DNA of 12,797 nt. It comes from Thermoanaerobaculaceae bacterium. GTDB taxonomy: Bacteria; Acidobacteriota; Thermoanaerobaculia; Thermoanaerobaculales; Thermoanaerobaculaceae. Numbering within the stretch: the stretch's first letter is position 1; the number at the start of each line of letters is the position of its first letter. The notes beneath the pieces are model-generated. The model worked only from the letters and a program-made list of their open reading frames with translations, had not been told where the DNA came from and did not search any database. Shown piece by piece: positions 1-7,394 of this stretch. The DNA lies in NCBI GenBank assembly GCA_022865555.1, contig JALHTD010000190.1, positions 1-12,797 of the forward strand, read 5' to 3'. Position numbers and translations under genes: made by a program.

Positions 1-1202
1 CCCTGCGCTGGACGGCTCACGAGCCTGCCGCCGTCAACTTCAACCTGTTCCGCCTCGAAGGCGCGCGCACGCTGGAGGAGGCCCTCGACACCGCGAACTC
101 CAGCGGCATCCCGCCGCAGAACTTCGTCTGCGCCTCCTCCGATGGCCGGATCGGCTGGACCGTGGCGGGCATCATCCCAAGGCGCGTGGGGTTCGACGGG
201 CGCCTCCCGGGCTCCTGGCGGGACGGCTCCCGCAGGTGGGATGGCTGGCTCGCCTCCGGCGAGGTCCCGCGTCTGGTGGACCCACCGTCGGGGGTTCTCT
301 GGACCGCAAACGCGCGCACCGTGGATGGCGAGGCCCTCGCGAGGCTCGGCGACGGCGGGTACGAGCTGGGCGCGCGGGCCCGCCAGATTCGGGACGACCT
401 CCAGGTGCGGGTCGGCGTGAGCGAGCGCGACATGCTGGTGATCCAGCTCGATGACCGCGCGCTCTTCCTGGAGCGCTGGCGCGACCTCCTGCTGGCGACC
501 CTCACGCGAGACGCCGTGGCGGCGGACCCTCGTCGGGGCGAGCTCAGGAGGTTCGTGGAGGCGTGGGGTGGACGTGCGTCGGTGGATTCTGTCGGCTACC
601 GCATGGTCCGCGCCTTCCGGGGCTTCGTCATCGAGCGGACAATGGAGCCGCTCACCGCGGCGTGCCGAAGGGCCGACGACCGGTTTCGCTACAGCAGGTT
701 GGGGCAGCTCGAGGGGGCGGTCTGGCGAATCGTCACCGGGCGGCCGCTCCACCTGCTCGACCCGGCTTTCAAGAGCTGGGACGAGCAGCTCCTCGCCGCT
801 GCGGACGCCACGCTGGACAACTTCCGCAAGCAAGGGGCGGACCTCGGCGCTCGCACCTGGGGCGAGCGCAACACGGCTTCGATTCGCCACCCGCTCTTCG
901 GCGCGATCCCGCTCGTGGGCCGGTTGCTGGACATGCCGCGCGACCAGCTCCCGGGCGACGCGAACATGCCTCGGCTCCAGACCCCCGACTTCGGCGCTTC
1001 CGAGCGCATGATCGTTTCGCCCGGCCACGAGGACCGCGGCATCTTCCACATGCCGTGCGGACAGAGTGGGAATCCGCTCTCGCCGTTCTACCGCGCGGGA
1101 CACGAGGCCTGGGTGCGCGGTGACCCGACGCCCTTTCTTCCCGGCCCGAAGGCGCACGTCCTGACGCTCACGCCGTCCCAGGGTGACTTCGAACCGCGCT
1201 GA
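1..1202 (+). CDS. Penicillin acylase family Ntn-hydrolase, C-terminal (beta-subunit) part, 5' truncated by window
   Basis: The reading frame is open from base 3 and gives 399 visible codons, so the start lies outside the window. Family members are exported, self-cleaving N-terminal nucleophile hydrolases that cut amide bonds in penicillins, acyl-homoserine lactones or other N-acyl compounds. Two family signatures are visible. The first, near the visible start, is a stretch resembling PxQNFVxAxxDGxIGxxxAGxxPxR. The second, near the end, is GQSGNPLSPFYRAGHEAW, the usual C-terminal GQSGNPxSPHYxDQxxxW block. A GDANMPRL...GASERMIV segment precedes the latter, as expected in the beta subunit. The signal peptide, alpha subunit, spacer and nucleophilic Ser lie upstream and cannot be checked. 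Substrate specificity cannot be read from this part. The gene ends 109 bases before the sensor kinase start and is probably a separate transcription unit. Family assignment is firm. Confidence 0.9.
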   Translation, partial: LRWTAHEPAAVNFNLFRLEGARTLEEALDTANSSGIPPQNFVCASSDGRIGWTVAGIIPRRVGFDGRLPGSWRDGSRRWDGWLASGEVPRLVDPPSGVLWTANARTVDGEALARLGDGGYELGARARQIRDDLQVRVGVSERDMLVIQLDDRALFLERWRDLLLATLTRDAVAADPRRGELRRFVEAWGGRASVDSVGYRMVRAFRGFVIERTMEPLTAACRRADDRFRYSRLGQLEGAVWRIVTGRPLHLLDPAFKSWDEQLLAAADATLDNFRKQGADLGARTWGERNTASIRHPLFGAIPLVGRLLDMPRDQLPGDANMPRLQTPDFGASERMIVSPGHEDRGIFHMPCGQSGNPLSPFYRAGHEAWVRGDPTPFLPGPKAHVLTLTPSQGDFEPR

Positions 1203-1203
1203 G

Positions 1204-1220
1204 CTCGCCCGGCCGGCGAG
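1204..1220 (+). terminator. Short GC hairpin just after the acylase stop
   Basis: CTCGCC (1204-1209) and GGCGAG (1215-1220) pair perfectly around a 5-nt loop, starting 2 bases after the stop codon. No T-run follows, so it is a weak intrinsic terminator candidate at best; the placement is the main support. Confidence 0.3.
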
Positions 1221-1270
1221 AGCAACACTCCGTGCAAGCGTTTAGCCGTGGTGTGGTCACGCAGACACGG

Positions 1271-1279
1271 TGCTAAACT
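1271..1279 (+). promoter_or_regulatory. Candidate extended -10 promoter for the hybrid kinase
   Basis: TGCTAAACT reads as an extended -10 (TG, one base, then TAAACT, 4/6 to TATAAT). No good -35 hexamer lies 17 bases upstream. Transcription would begin near 1286, giving a leader of about 26 bases with the GGGGG ribosome binding site at 1301-1305 before ATG 1312. This favours ATG 1312 over the in-frame GTG at 1270. Confidence 0.35.
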
Positions 1280-1311
1280 GGTTTTGCGGAACAACACGAC
1301 GGGGGCACCTC

Positions 1312-4047
1312 ATGTCTTCCCGGGAATCGGGTGCGGTGGTGAGCGGCGAGGAGCCGGTGCGCGGCGACGCAGCCGTCGCGGTCGAGGAGGTGCCGACATC
1401 GCAGCCCCTGCTGTCGGGCGTCGACCTCGCCGAGCCCGACGTCGAGGCGGAGCTCGCGACCTCCGTCCTGCCCCGCGGCCGCGTGAAGATCAACGTGAAA
1501 TCGTTCCACGAGGAGCTTCGCCGCACCAACCTCCCCCTGCTCTTCTGGACTGTTGCGGTGTTCAACGTCGCCTATCTGGCCTGGGGTGTCTTCGACTACT
1601 TTCTGGTTCCCGGCCATTGGCGGTACTTCCTCACACTCCGGCTGATCGGAACCGCCGCCAACGCCCTCATCGTGTTCATCGTGTACCGGCCGCGGCTGCG
1701 ACGCTACACCTGGGAGGCCTTCTGGGCCGTCGGGCTCGTCTTTAACGGCTTCATCGCACCGATGCTCCCGCTCGCGGCGGGAAGCTACCCGCTCTACTTC
1801 ATGGGGTTCTCGATCATCATATTCGGTGCGGGGTTGCTGCCGTTCTGGCCTCCGAGATGGGCCGTCTCGATCATCGGCGCAAACCTGGCCAGCGGCCTGT
1901 TCGCGTTCCTTGTGTGGCCTTCCACCATTTCCTCTCGTGACCTTCTCGGCAGCATCTTTTTCGTACTGCCGGCCGCTGGCCTCTCCATTGCGACCGCCTC
2001 GTTCAAGTACGACCTGGCACGACGGGACTACTCGACACGCTCGGAGCTGTACTCCGTCGCGCGGCGGGAGGCAACCGCCCGCCTGCGACTGGCGCACGCC
2101 ACCACCGAACTGCAGGACGCGCTGGAAAGGCTGAAGGAGCTCGACCGCCTCAAGGACAAGTTCTTCGCGAATGTCTCCCACGAGCTGCGAACCCCTCTCA
2201 CGCTGATCCTCTCGCCGATCGAGGAGATCGCCCAGACCACCACCGACCGCAATCACCTGCAGTTCCTGCGAGTGGTCCGCAGGAACGCCCATCGGCTCCT
2301 CCGTCTGATCGACGATCTGCTCGACCTCTCGCGGCTGGACGCCGGCGGACTGAGGCTGAACCTGGCCGAGGTCGACCTCCGCACCATTGCCGCGACTGTG
2401 CACGAGAACAGCACGCCTGCAGCCATGGCGAAGGGCATCGAGTTTACCTTCACGGCGCAGCCTTCCAGCAGGAAGATCTCCGGGGACGCGCACCGTCTCG
2501 AGATCGTCCTCACGAACCTCGTCGGCAACGCCCTCAAGTTCACGCTGCCGAAGGGGCGCATCGACCTGCGCGTCGAGGACCTCCCCACAGGGGTCAGGGT
2601 GCAGGTCAGCGACAGCGGACGCGGCATCCCGCCGGACGCGCTCCCCCACGTGTTCGAGAGGTTCTTCCAGGCAATTCCGGCCGAGCAGAGGCGGGAAGGC
2701 GGCGTCGGCATCGGCCTCGCGCTCGCCAAGGAGCTTGTGGAGCTCCACGGGGGCTGGATGAGCGTGGAGAGCCGGGTGAGCGAGGGGAGCGCGTTCTCGT
2801 TCTTCATCCCGTTCGGGACGGACCACATCCGCCCCGAGGTAGTGGAGAGGCGCAGGGAGTTCGCGCCACGCGAAGACTTCAGGCGCCGAACCGAGGACCC
2901 TGAGTCGGCACCGAAGCCCGTGGAGGCTGCGACAACTGCGGGGCAGGAGCAGGGCCAGGCTGCTGCCGCCGATCCGGTGCTCTTCGGCGGGTCAAGGCGG
3001 GCGCGCATCGTCCTCGCCGAGGATCACGGCGACGTGCGGGAATTCATCCGTGGACTTCTGGAGCCCGAGTTCGACCTCATGACCGCGACCAACGGCGACG
3101 AGGCATGGGAGCTCGTGTGCAGGGAGATGCCGGACCTTGTGATCTCCGACGTCATGATGCCCGGGCGTACCGGCACCGAGCTCTGCCGCGACATCAAGTC
3201 CGAGCCAGCGCTGAAGAACATCCCGGTGCTCCTCCTCACCGCGCGCGTGGGCTCGGAGGCGACCCTCGAGGGCTTCGCCTACGGCGCGGACGACTTTGTG
3301 GCCAAGCCGTTTCATCCCCGGGTGCTGCTGGCACGAGTGCGCGCCCAGCTCAAGCTGCGTGCCTTCGGCCTTCAGCTCGCCGAGCGCGAGAAGCTTGCCG
3401 TCGTCGGCACGCTAGCAGCGGGGATCCTGCACGAGGTGCGAAATCCGGTGAACGCGATCCTCAACGCCGCGCGGGTCCTGGCCACGGGAAAGGCCGAGAC
3501 CCAGATGACGGACAGGCTCATCGGTGTCATAAGTGACGCCGCGCAGCGCATACAGGGGATCACGACCGCTCTCGAGACCCACGCCCGGCCCGCGGAGACG
3601 GGCGGGTTCACCCCCTGCGACGTACGTGAGGGTCTCGACGCAACGCTCCGATTGCTGGAGCACCGGATGAAAGGCGTGACCGTGCACCGAGAGTACGCCA
3701 CTGACGCCATGGCGGCGGCACCGCCGGGGCCCCTCAACCAGGTTTTCCTGAACATACTCGACAACGCCCTGCGCACGCGAGCCAGGAACCTCTGGCTGGG
3801 GGTGACGGAGGAGGGGCAGCGCCTCACGGTGCGGATCGGGGACGACGGCCCGGGGATTCCGGCCGGCGTTGCCCAGCGGATTTTCGACCCGTTTTTCACG
3901 ACGCGAGAGGCTGGCTCGGGTGTTGGTCTTGGACTCTACCTTTCCCGTAGAATAGTAGAGAGGCATCAAGGCGCGCTGTGGGTGGAGGATCGGCAGGGCG
4001 GCGGGGCCGAGTTCGTGGTCGAGTTACCCGCGGTCCGGGGCGGATGA
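1312..4047 (+). CDS. Six-TM hybrid sensor histidine kinase with a second C-terminal kinase module (PhcS-like sensor candidate)
   Basis: This 911-aa protein reads 6TM - HisKA - HATPase - REC - HisKA - HATPase. Hydrophobic helices lie at about 74-96, 105-125, 134-155, 159-180, 183-202 and 211-231. A coiled linker (240-280) leads to SHELRTP with phospho-acceptor H290. The first ATPase has N-box N406, DSGRGIP (434-440) and GVGIGLA (464-470). The receiver (about 565-682) has E570/D571, phospho-acceptor D613 and K665. The second kinase has HEVRNP with H707, N818, GDDGPGIP (843-850) and a GVGLGL box, so both look catalytically complete. ATG 1312 was chosen for its GGGGG ribosome binding site; GTG 1270 would add 14 residues and overlap the putative promoter. 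Six-TM kinases lacking a large periplasmic domain include the quorum sensors CqsS and LqsS. The adjacent PhcB-like gene makes a PhcS-type role attractive, but the ligand is inferred only. Confidence 0.9.
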   Translation: MSSRESGAVVSGEEPVRGDAAVAVEEVPTSQPLLSGVDLAEPDVEAELATSVLPRGRVKINVKSFHEELRRTNLPLLFWTVAVFNVAYLAWGVFDYFLVPGHWRYFLTLRLIGTAANALIVFIVYRPRLRRYTWEAFWAVGLVFNGFIAPMLPLAAGSYPLYFMGFSIIIFGAGLLPFWPPRWAVSIIGANLASGLFAFLVWPSTISSRDLLGSIFFVLPAAGLSIATASFKYDLARRDYSTRSELYSVARREATARLRLAHATTELQDALERLKELDRLKDKFFANVSHELRTPLTLILSPIEEIAQTTTDRNHLQFLRVVRRNAHRLLRLIDDLLDLSRLDAGGLRLNLAEVDLRTIAATVHENSTPAAMAKGIEFTFTAQPSSRKISGDAHRLEIVLTNLVGNALKFTLPKGRIDLRVEDLPTGVRVQVSDSGRGIPPDALPHVFERFFQAIPAEQRREGGVGIGLALAKELVELHGGWMSVESRVSEGSAFSFFIPFGTDHIRPEVVERRREFAPREDFRRRTEDPESAPKPVEAATTAGQEQGQAAAADPVLFGGSRRARIVLAEDHGDVREFIRGLLEPEFDLMTATNGDEAWELVCREMPDLVISDVMMPGRTGTELCRDIKSEPALKNIPVLLLTARVGSEATLEGFAYGADDFVAKPFHPRVLLARVRAQLKLRAFGLQLAEREKLAVVGTLAAGILHEVRNPVNAILNAARVLATGKAETQMTDRLIGVISDAAQRIQGITTALETHARPAETGGFTPCDVREGLDATLRLLEHRMKGVTVHREYATDAMAAAPPGPLNQVFLNILDNALRTRARNLWLGVTEEGQRLTVRIGDDGPGIPAGVAQRIFDPFFTTREAGSGVGLGLYLSRRIVERHQGALWVEDRQGGGAEFVVELPAVRGG

Positions 4048-4091
4048 GCGGTAACGGCCCCGAGACCCGAACTGGTGGCGCTGGGAGCTGA
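4044..4091 (+). other. 15-codon mini-ORF overlapping the kinase stop (ATGA)
   Basis: The ATG at 4044 overlaps the kinase TGA at 4045-4047, and a GGGGCGG sequence just upstream could serve as ribosome binding site. The peptide would be MSGNGPETRTGGAGS. ORFs this short are common by chance in GC-rich DNA, so this is listed only because of the ATGA overlap and the second mini-ORF that follows. Confidence 0.18.
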
Positions 4092-4097
4092 GGGGCC

Positions 4098-4163
4098 ATG
4101 AGACGCTGCACGCCGGGCCCTGCGGCGTTGGCTTCGCGCCCCGTCGCTCCCGGCCGGATGTGA
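4098..4163 (+). other. 21-codon mini-ORF ending inside the ribosome binding site of the methyltransferase gene
   Basis: The ATG at 4098 is preceded by GAGGGG (4090-4095). The TGA stop (4161-4163) overlaps the GAGGAG (4162-4167) that serves ATG 4171. The peptide starts MRRCTPGPAALA. Together with the preceding mini-ORF this could couple translation from the kinase to the methyltransferase. Chance occurrence is equally possible. Confidence 0.2.
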
Positions 4164-4170
4164 GGAGCCG

Positions 4171-5646
4171 ATGACGAAGTCGTACGAAGAGCTGATGGGA
4201 GCCCTTGGCCGGGCGATCTTCTTCCGACCGGAACGCCGCCGCGTGCGGGACCTCCTCTCGCGCGACGCTCAGCCGCAGCTACTGGTTGATGGCAAGGAGT
4301 TTCCGCTCTTCGACCTCTCGATGAACGGCGTCTCGCTCATCTCACGCGACGGGAACCACTTGTGGCCGATAGGCACGGAGTTCGATCTCACGTTGCTTCT
4401 CTACAACAAGGAGGTCTACAAGGGGCGGGCCCGGGTCGCCCGCGTGGAGCCGGGTCCCAAGAAAGGCAGCCGGATCGGGTTCGGGCTGACCAACGGCTTC
4501 CTCGACCTGCCCGAGATCCTGCGCCAGGACGAGGAGGGCCGGCTCGAGAACCAGCTGAAGTTCGGACCCGAGTACTGGCGAGCAAGGATCCCAAAGGGGT
4601 TCCAGGAGGCGACGTCGCGCGCCGTGCACTTCCTCCACTTCTACAGGCAGACGCTTGACCGCCACGAGGCCCGATACAAGGCCCCGGGCGGCGGCGGCAC
4701 CGACGCCATCGCAGCGCTGGAGCAGCGCGCCCTTGACGCCCTCCGGGAGCCCTGGAGAGAGATCGAGCGCGTTGCTTCCCGGGCCGCTCTCGAGTGCCTG
4801 AACGATCGCGAGGTTCTCGTCGCTGCCAAGGAGTACACCGAGACCCTCGTGACTCCTGTCGTGCTGGACTGCCCGCTCGTTCACCGGGCCTACACGAAGC
4901 CTCTCGGCTACTCGGGCGACTACCAGGTGATGCTCTACTACTACAACAACGCCCTCGAGGGCGACTCGGTGTTCGCGCGGGTCTTCCACAAGTTCGCTGT
5001 CGAACACCCCCTCTCCGCCGGGGTGCGCACCCGGAAGGACTTCGTGATCGAGCTGATTGAGAGGGAGCACCGGCGCTATCTGGCGCTGCAGGAGAGCGAT
5101 CCGGTCTTCCGGGTGGCCAGCCTTGGATGCGGCCCGGCCCGGGAGGTATCCGACTTCATCGAGCGGCAGAAGGGATGGCCAGGGCAGGTCGTGTTTACGC
5201 TGATCGATCAGGAGGACGAGGCCCTCTCCATCGCCTACCACCAGAGCCAGCGCCAGATCCAGGTCACCGGTGCCAACGCCGCCATCCAGTGCCTGAACCT
5301 CTCGTTCATCCAGGTGCTTCGGGACCCCTCCCTGGTGCCCATCGAGCACCCGCAGCACTTCATCTTTGCGACCGGGCTTTTCGACTACCTCCGCGAGTCG
5401 ACGGCGCGGGTGCTCACCCGAGCCCTCTACGAACAGCTGGCGCCAGGCGGGCTGCTCACCATGGGCAACGCCGCTGGTCCCAACGAGCACTTCTGGCCTC
5501 CTGAGTTCATGTTGGACTGGACGATGCTGTACCGGACGCGCGAGGAGATGCTCCGGCTGGGTGAGCTGCTGCCCGACACGGCGGAACTGGACGTCGCAGT
5601 GGAGCCCGGGAAGGCGTACTACTTCCTCATCGTGAGGAAGCACTAG
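4171..5646 (+). CDS. PilZ domain fused to a PhcB-like SAM-dependent methyltransferase
   Basis: This is a 491-aa soluble protein. Residues about 15-110 form a PilZ domain with both c-di-GMP contact motifs: RxxxR (R22, R26) and DLSMNG (D48, S50, G53). A helical linker (about 125-225) leads to a region like the PhcB family: KPLGYSGDY (243-251), then a VRTRKDF segment. The Rossmann methyltransferase follows, with motif I SLGCGPAREV (317-326), acidic D346 ending the second strand, and FATGLFDYL (399-407). Ralstonia PhcB makes 3-hydroxy fatty acid methyl esters used as a quorum signal. By analogy this enzyme may methylate a carboxylic acid, possibly a fatty acid, under c-di-GMP control. The start is set by GAGGAG 3 bases upstream. 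It sits 123 bases after the sensor kinase and 87 bases before a receiver-kinase. Methyltransferase and PilZ domains are well supported; the substrate is inferred. Confidence 0.85.
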   Translation: MTKSYEELMGALGRAIFFRPERRRVRDLLSRDAQPQLLVDGKEFPLFDLSMNGVSLISRDGNHLWPIGTEFDLTLLLYNKEVYKGRARVARVEPGPKKGSRIGFGLTNGFLDLPEILRQDEEGRLENQLKFGPEYWRARIPKGFQEATSRAVHFLHFYRQTLDRHEARYKAPGGGGTDAIAALEQRALDALREPWREIERVASRAALECLNDREVLVAAKEYTETLVTPVVLDCPLVHRAYTKPLGYSGDYQVMLYYYNNALEGDSVFARVFHKFAVEHPLSAGVRTRKDFVIELIEREHRRYLALQESDPVFRVASLGCGPAREVSDFIERQKGWPGQVVFTLIDQEDEALSIAYHQSQRQIQVTGANAAIQCLNLSFIQVLRDPSLVPIEHPQHFIFATGLFDYLRESTARVLTRALYEQLAPGGLLTMGNAAGPNEHFWPPEFMLDWTMLYRTREEMLRLGELLPDTAELDVAVEPGKAYYFLIVRKH

Positions 5647-5654
5647 CCGGGGGT

Positions 5655-5676
5655 GGTACTCTTCTGGGTAGAGTCC
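5655..5676 (+). other. Small imperfect hairpin between methyltransferase and receiver-kinase genes
   Basis: GG-t-ACTCT (5655-5662) pairs with AGAGTCC (5670-5676) around a 7-nt loop, with one bulged T. It starts 9 bases after the methyltransferase stop and lacks a T-run. It could be a weak attenuator, an mRNA-processing site or chance. Confidence 0.22.
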
Positions 5677-5733
5677 GCATCGAGATAGTGGTGTTGCGGC
5701 GGCCCCGGCTGCTCGAGCTCAGAAAGGCGGTCG

Positions 5734-6885
5734 ATGGAGCAAACGATCCTTTACGTTGATGACGACGCGGCCAACCTGACCGTCCTGCAGGCCGCGTGTG
5801 CCGACGAGTTTGCCGTGGTCACCGCCGAGAGCGCGGAGGTGGCCCTCGAGATCATGCGCCAGCACGAGATCGCCGTGCTCCTCGTCGACCAGCGGATGCC
5901 GGGGATGACGGGTGTCGAGCTCTTCGAGGCGACGCGCGAGCACCACCCCGACACGGTCAGGATTCTCATCACCGCCTACTCGGACCTCACCGACGCCATC
6001 AACGCGATCAACCGCGGTCAGGTACGGGGCTACCTTCGGAAGCCCTGGGAGCCGGAGCACCTGAAGGCCACTCTTCGCGAGGCACTCGAGGTGTACGAGA
6101 CGAGAAGAAAGGTCCGCGAGCTGGAACAACGGCTGCTCGAGACCGAGCGCGTCTACTCGCTGGGCGTGGTCGCCGCGAGCGTGGCGCACGAGTTGCGGAC
6201 CCCGCTCACGGCGTTGCTGACGACCCTCGACCTCGCCGACATGCGGCTCAAGGCCATGATCGACGGCCTGGGCTCCGGCCGGCCGATCGCTCCCAACGAG
6301 GTGGACTCGGTGAAGAAGGTCGTCGACCAGATTTCGCGGGCGAGGCAGGCGGTGGATCAGATCACCGAGATCACCTCCGGCATCGAGCTTTCCAACCGGC
6401 GGCGGGACGAGGAGAAAACCGCCGACATGAAGGAAGTGGCGAACCTCACTCTCAGGTGCGTCCGCGGCGAGCTCCTCAAGCGCGCCCAGATCCAGGTCGA
6501 GATCGAGCCCGGCCCACCGGTCGTGGGCTCCCCGAACAAGCTCGGGCAGGTCGTGATGAACCTGCTCATCAACGCGTTGCAGGCCCTTCCGGACCGCCCG
6601 CGCGGACAAAACGTCGTCTCGCTGCGCCTGCGGCCTGCCGGGGACTTCGTCCGTCTCGAGGTCGAGGACAACGGCTCGGGGATCCCACAGGACGTCCTCG
6701 GAAAGATCTTCGACCCGTTCTTCACCACCAAGGCGCACGGAGGCACAGGCCTCGGTCTCGCAATCTCAAAGCAGATCATCGAGGAGGTCCGAGGCCGCAT
6801 ATCGGTGGAGAGTGAGGTCGGCCGCGGCACGAGGTTCTCCGTGGAGCTGCCCGTGGCTCCCGCCGCAAAGGCCGTCACCGACTAG
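5734..6885 (+). CDS. Receiver domain - histidine kinase protein (PhcR-like architecture)
   Basis: This 383-aa soluble protein has an N-terminal receiver: acidic D9-D11, phospho-acceptor D52 in LLVDQRMPG, and K103 in GYLRKPW. The ITAYSDL...INRG...KPW pattern is typical of receivers that feed cyclic-nucleotide or kinase outputs. A coiled linker (about 118-145) precedes the kinase core: AHELRTP with H152, N-box N280, DNGSGIP (312-318), and GTGLGLA (337-343). There are no membrane segments and no DNA-binding domain, so the output is phosphotransfer, not direct transcription. Ralstonia PhcR likewise carries a kinase domain behind a receiver. The likely phosphodonor is the hybrid kinase encoded two genes upstream. 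The ribosome binding site is AAAGG at 5723-5727, 6 bases before ATG. All catalytic motifs are present; pathway membership is inferred from context. Confidence 0.9.
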   Translation: MEQTILYVDDDAANLTVLQAACADEFAVVTAESAEVALEIMRQHEIAVLLVDQRMPGMTGVELFEATREHHPDTVRILITAYSDLTDAINAINRGQVRGYLRKPWEPEHLKATLREALEVYETRRKVRELEQRLLETERVYSLGVVAASVAHELRTPLTALLTTLDLADMRLKAMIDGLGSGRPIAPNEVDSVKKVVDQISRARQAVDQITEITSGIELSNRRRDEEKTADMKEVANLTLRCVRGELLKRAQIQVEIEPGPPVVGSPNKLGQVVMNLLINALQALPDRPRGQNVVSLRLRPAGDFVRLEVEDNGSGIPQDVLGKIFDPFFTTKAHGGTGLGLAISKQIIEEVRGRISVESEVGRGTRFSVELPVAPAAKAVTD

Positions 6886-6899
6886 AGAAGAGCCGGCTC

Positions 6900-6954
6900 G
6901 GCCCGGTGTACAAGGCTGGTTGGCTCTTGCACGCCAGCAAGGCCTTACACGGCC
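6900..6954. terminator. Imperfect hairpin between convergent genes, possible bidirectional terminator
   Basis: GGCC (6900-6903), GTGTA (6906-6910) and AGGC (6913-6916) pair with GCCT (6942-6945), TACAC (6946-6950) and GGCC (6951-6954), with small bulges. It lies 14 bases past the receiver-kinase stop and 51 bases past the stop of the convergent membrane-protein gene. No clear T-run on either strand. Confidence 0.35.
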
Positions 6955-7005
6955 AAACCCGGTGCCTTCGCAAGAATCGGTTGTCGCTGTGACCCCGCAC
7001 ACGAC

Positions 7006-7386
7006 TCAGGCTGACGCCACGGCAGCCTTCGGCCGAGCAGCCACAAACAGAACCAGAAGCACAACGTCCACGACAAGGTGGACCCACCAGAAGGTGGCAA
7101 TGGAACCAAGCGTGACCAGCGTGACGATGTAGGACCCTATGCCCAGGGCGTACCGCAGAATGCCCACGTCGAAAATCAGCTTGTACTTTGCCGGATCCTT
7201 GGAGGCCACGAAGAACATCACCCCGAAAACAAGCATCAGTCCACCGAACGGATGGATGTAGACGAGGGCTCCGGGGATGTACTCGAGCCCGAAGACCCTC
7301 GCTATCGACTCGCAGGCGAAAAAGGCTGGGAGCCCCCGGAAAACGAACTCGATGATAGCCGCGATAATCAGGACGATTTTGGCCAA
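7006..7386 (-). CDS. Small four-TM membrane protein of unknown function (TTG start)
   Basis: This 126-aa, strongly hydrophobic protein has helices at about 2-21, 40-61, 72-93 and 97-117. The loops are short, and the tail (RPKAA) is basic. I do not recognise the family. Notable fixed-looking residues are FRG near the end of helix 1, a YIHPFGG segment entering helix 2 and WWVH within helix 4. It is small and lacks a recognisable soluble domain, so it could be an ion or small-molecule handling protein or a DoxX-like accessory; neither is supported directly. The TTG at 7386 was chosen because AAGGAGGT (7395-7402, - strand) lies 8 bases upstream. The gene converges on the receiver-kinase gene and has the same orientation as the PilZ gene behind it, with 240 bases between. 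Confidence 0.78.
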   Translation of the reverse strand: MAKIVLIIAAIIEFVFRGLPAFFACESIARVFGLEYIPGALVYIHPFGGLMLVFGVMFFVASKDPAKYKLIFDVGILRYALGIGSYIVTLVTLGSIATFWWVHLVVDVVLLVLFVAARPKAAVASA

Positions 7387-7394
7387 GACGTCTT

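Noticed and set aside
1270..1311. GTG 1270 as the start of the sensor kinase
   Set aside because: No ribosome binding site; it overlaps a candidate extended -10, and ATG 1312 has a well-spaced GGGGG.
1273..2826. Long open frame on the minus strand opposite the sensor kinase (517 codons)
   Set aside because: It mirrors a confidently identified kinase, is low-complexity (Glu/Arg/Gly/His-rich) and arises from GC-rich third positions read in antisense.
4342..5643. Long minus-strand frame opposite the methyltransferase (433 codons)
   Set aside because: Same antisense effect; no recognisable motif, and the plus strand carries PilZ and methyltransferase signatures.
6886..7005. Possible c-di-GMP riboswitch, considered because of several PilZ genes nearby
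   Set aside because: None of the conserved GEMM core segments could be matched here or in the leaders of the other PilZ genes.
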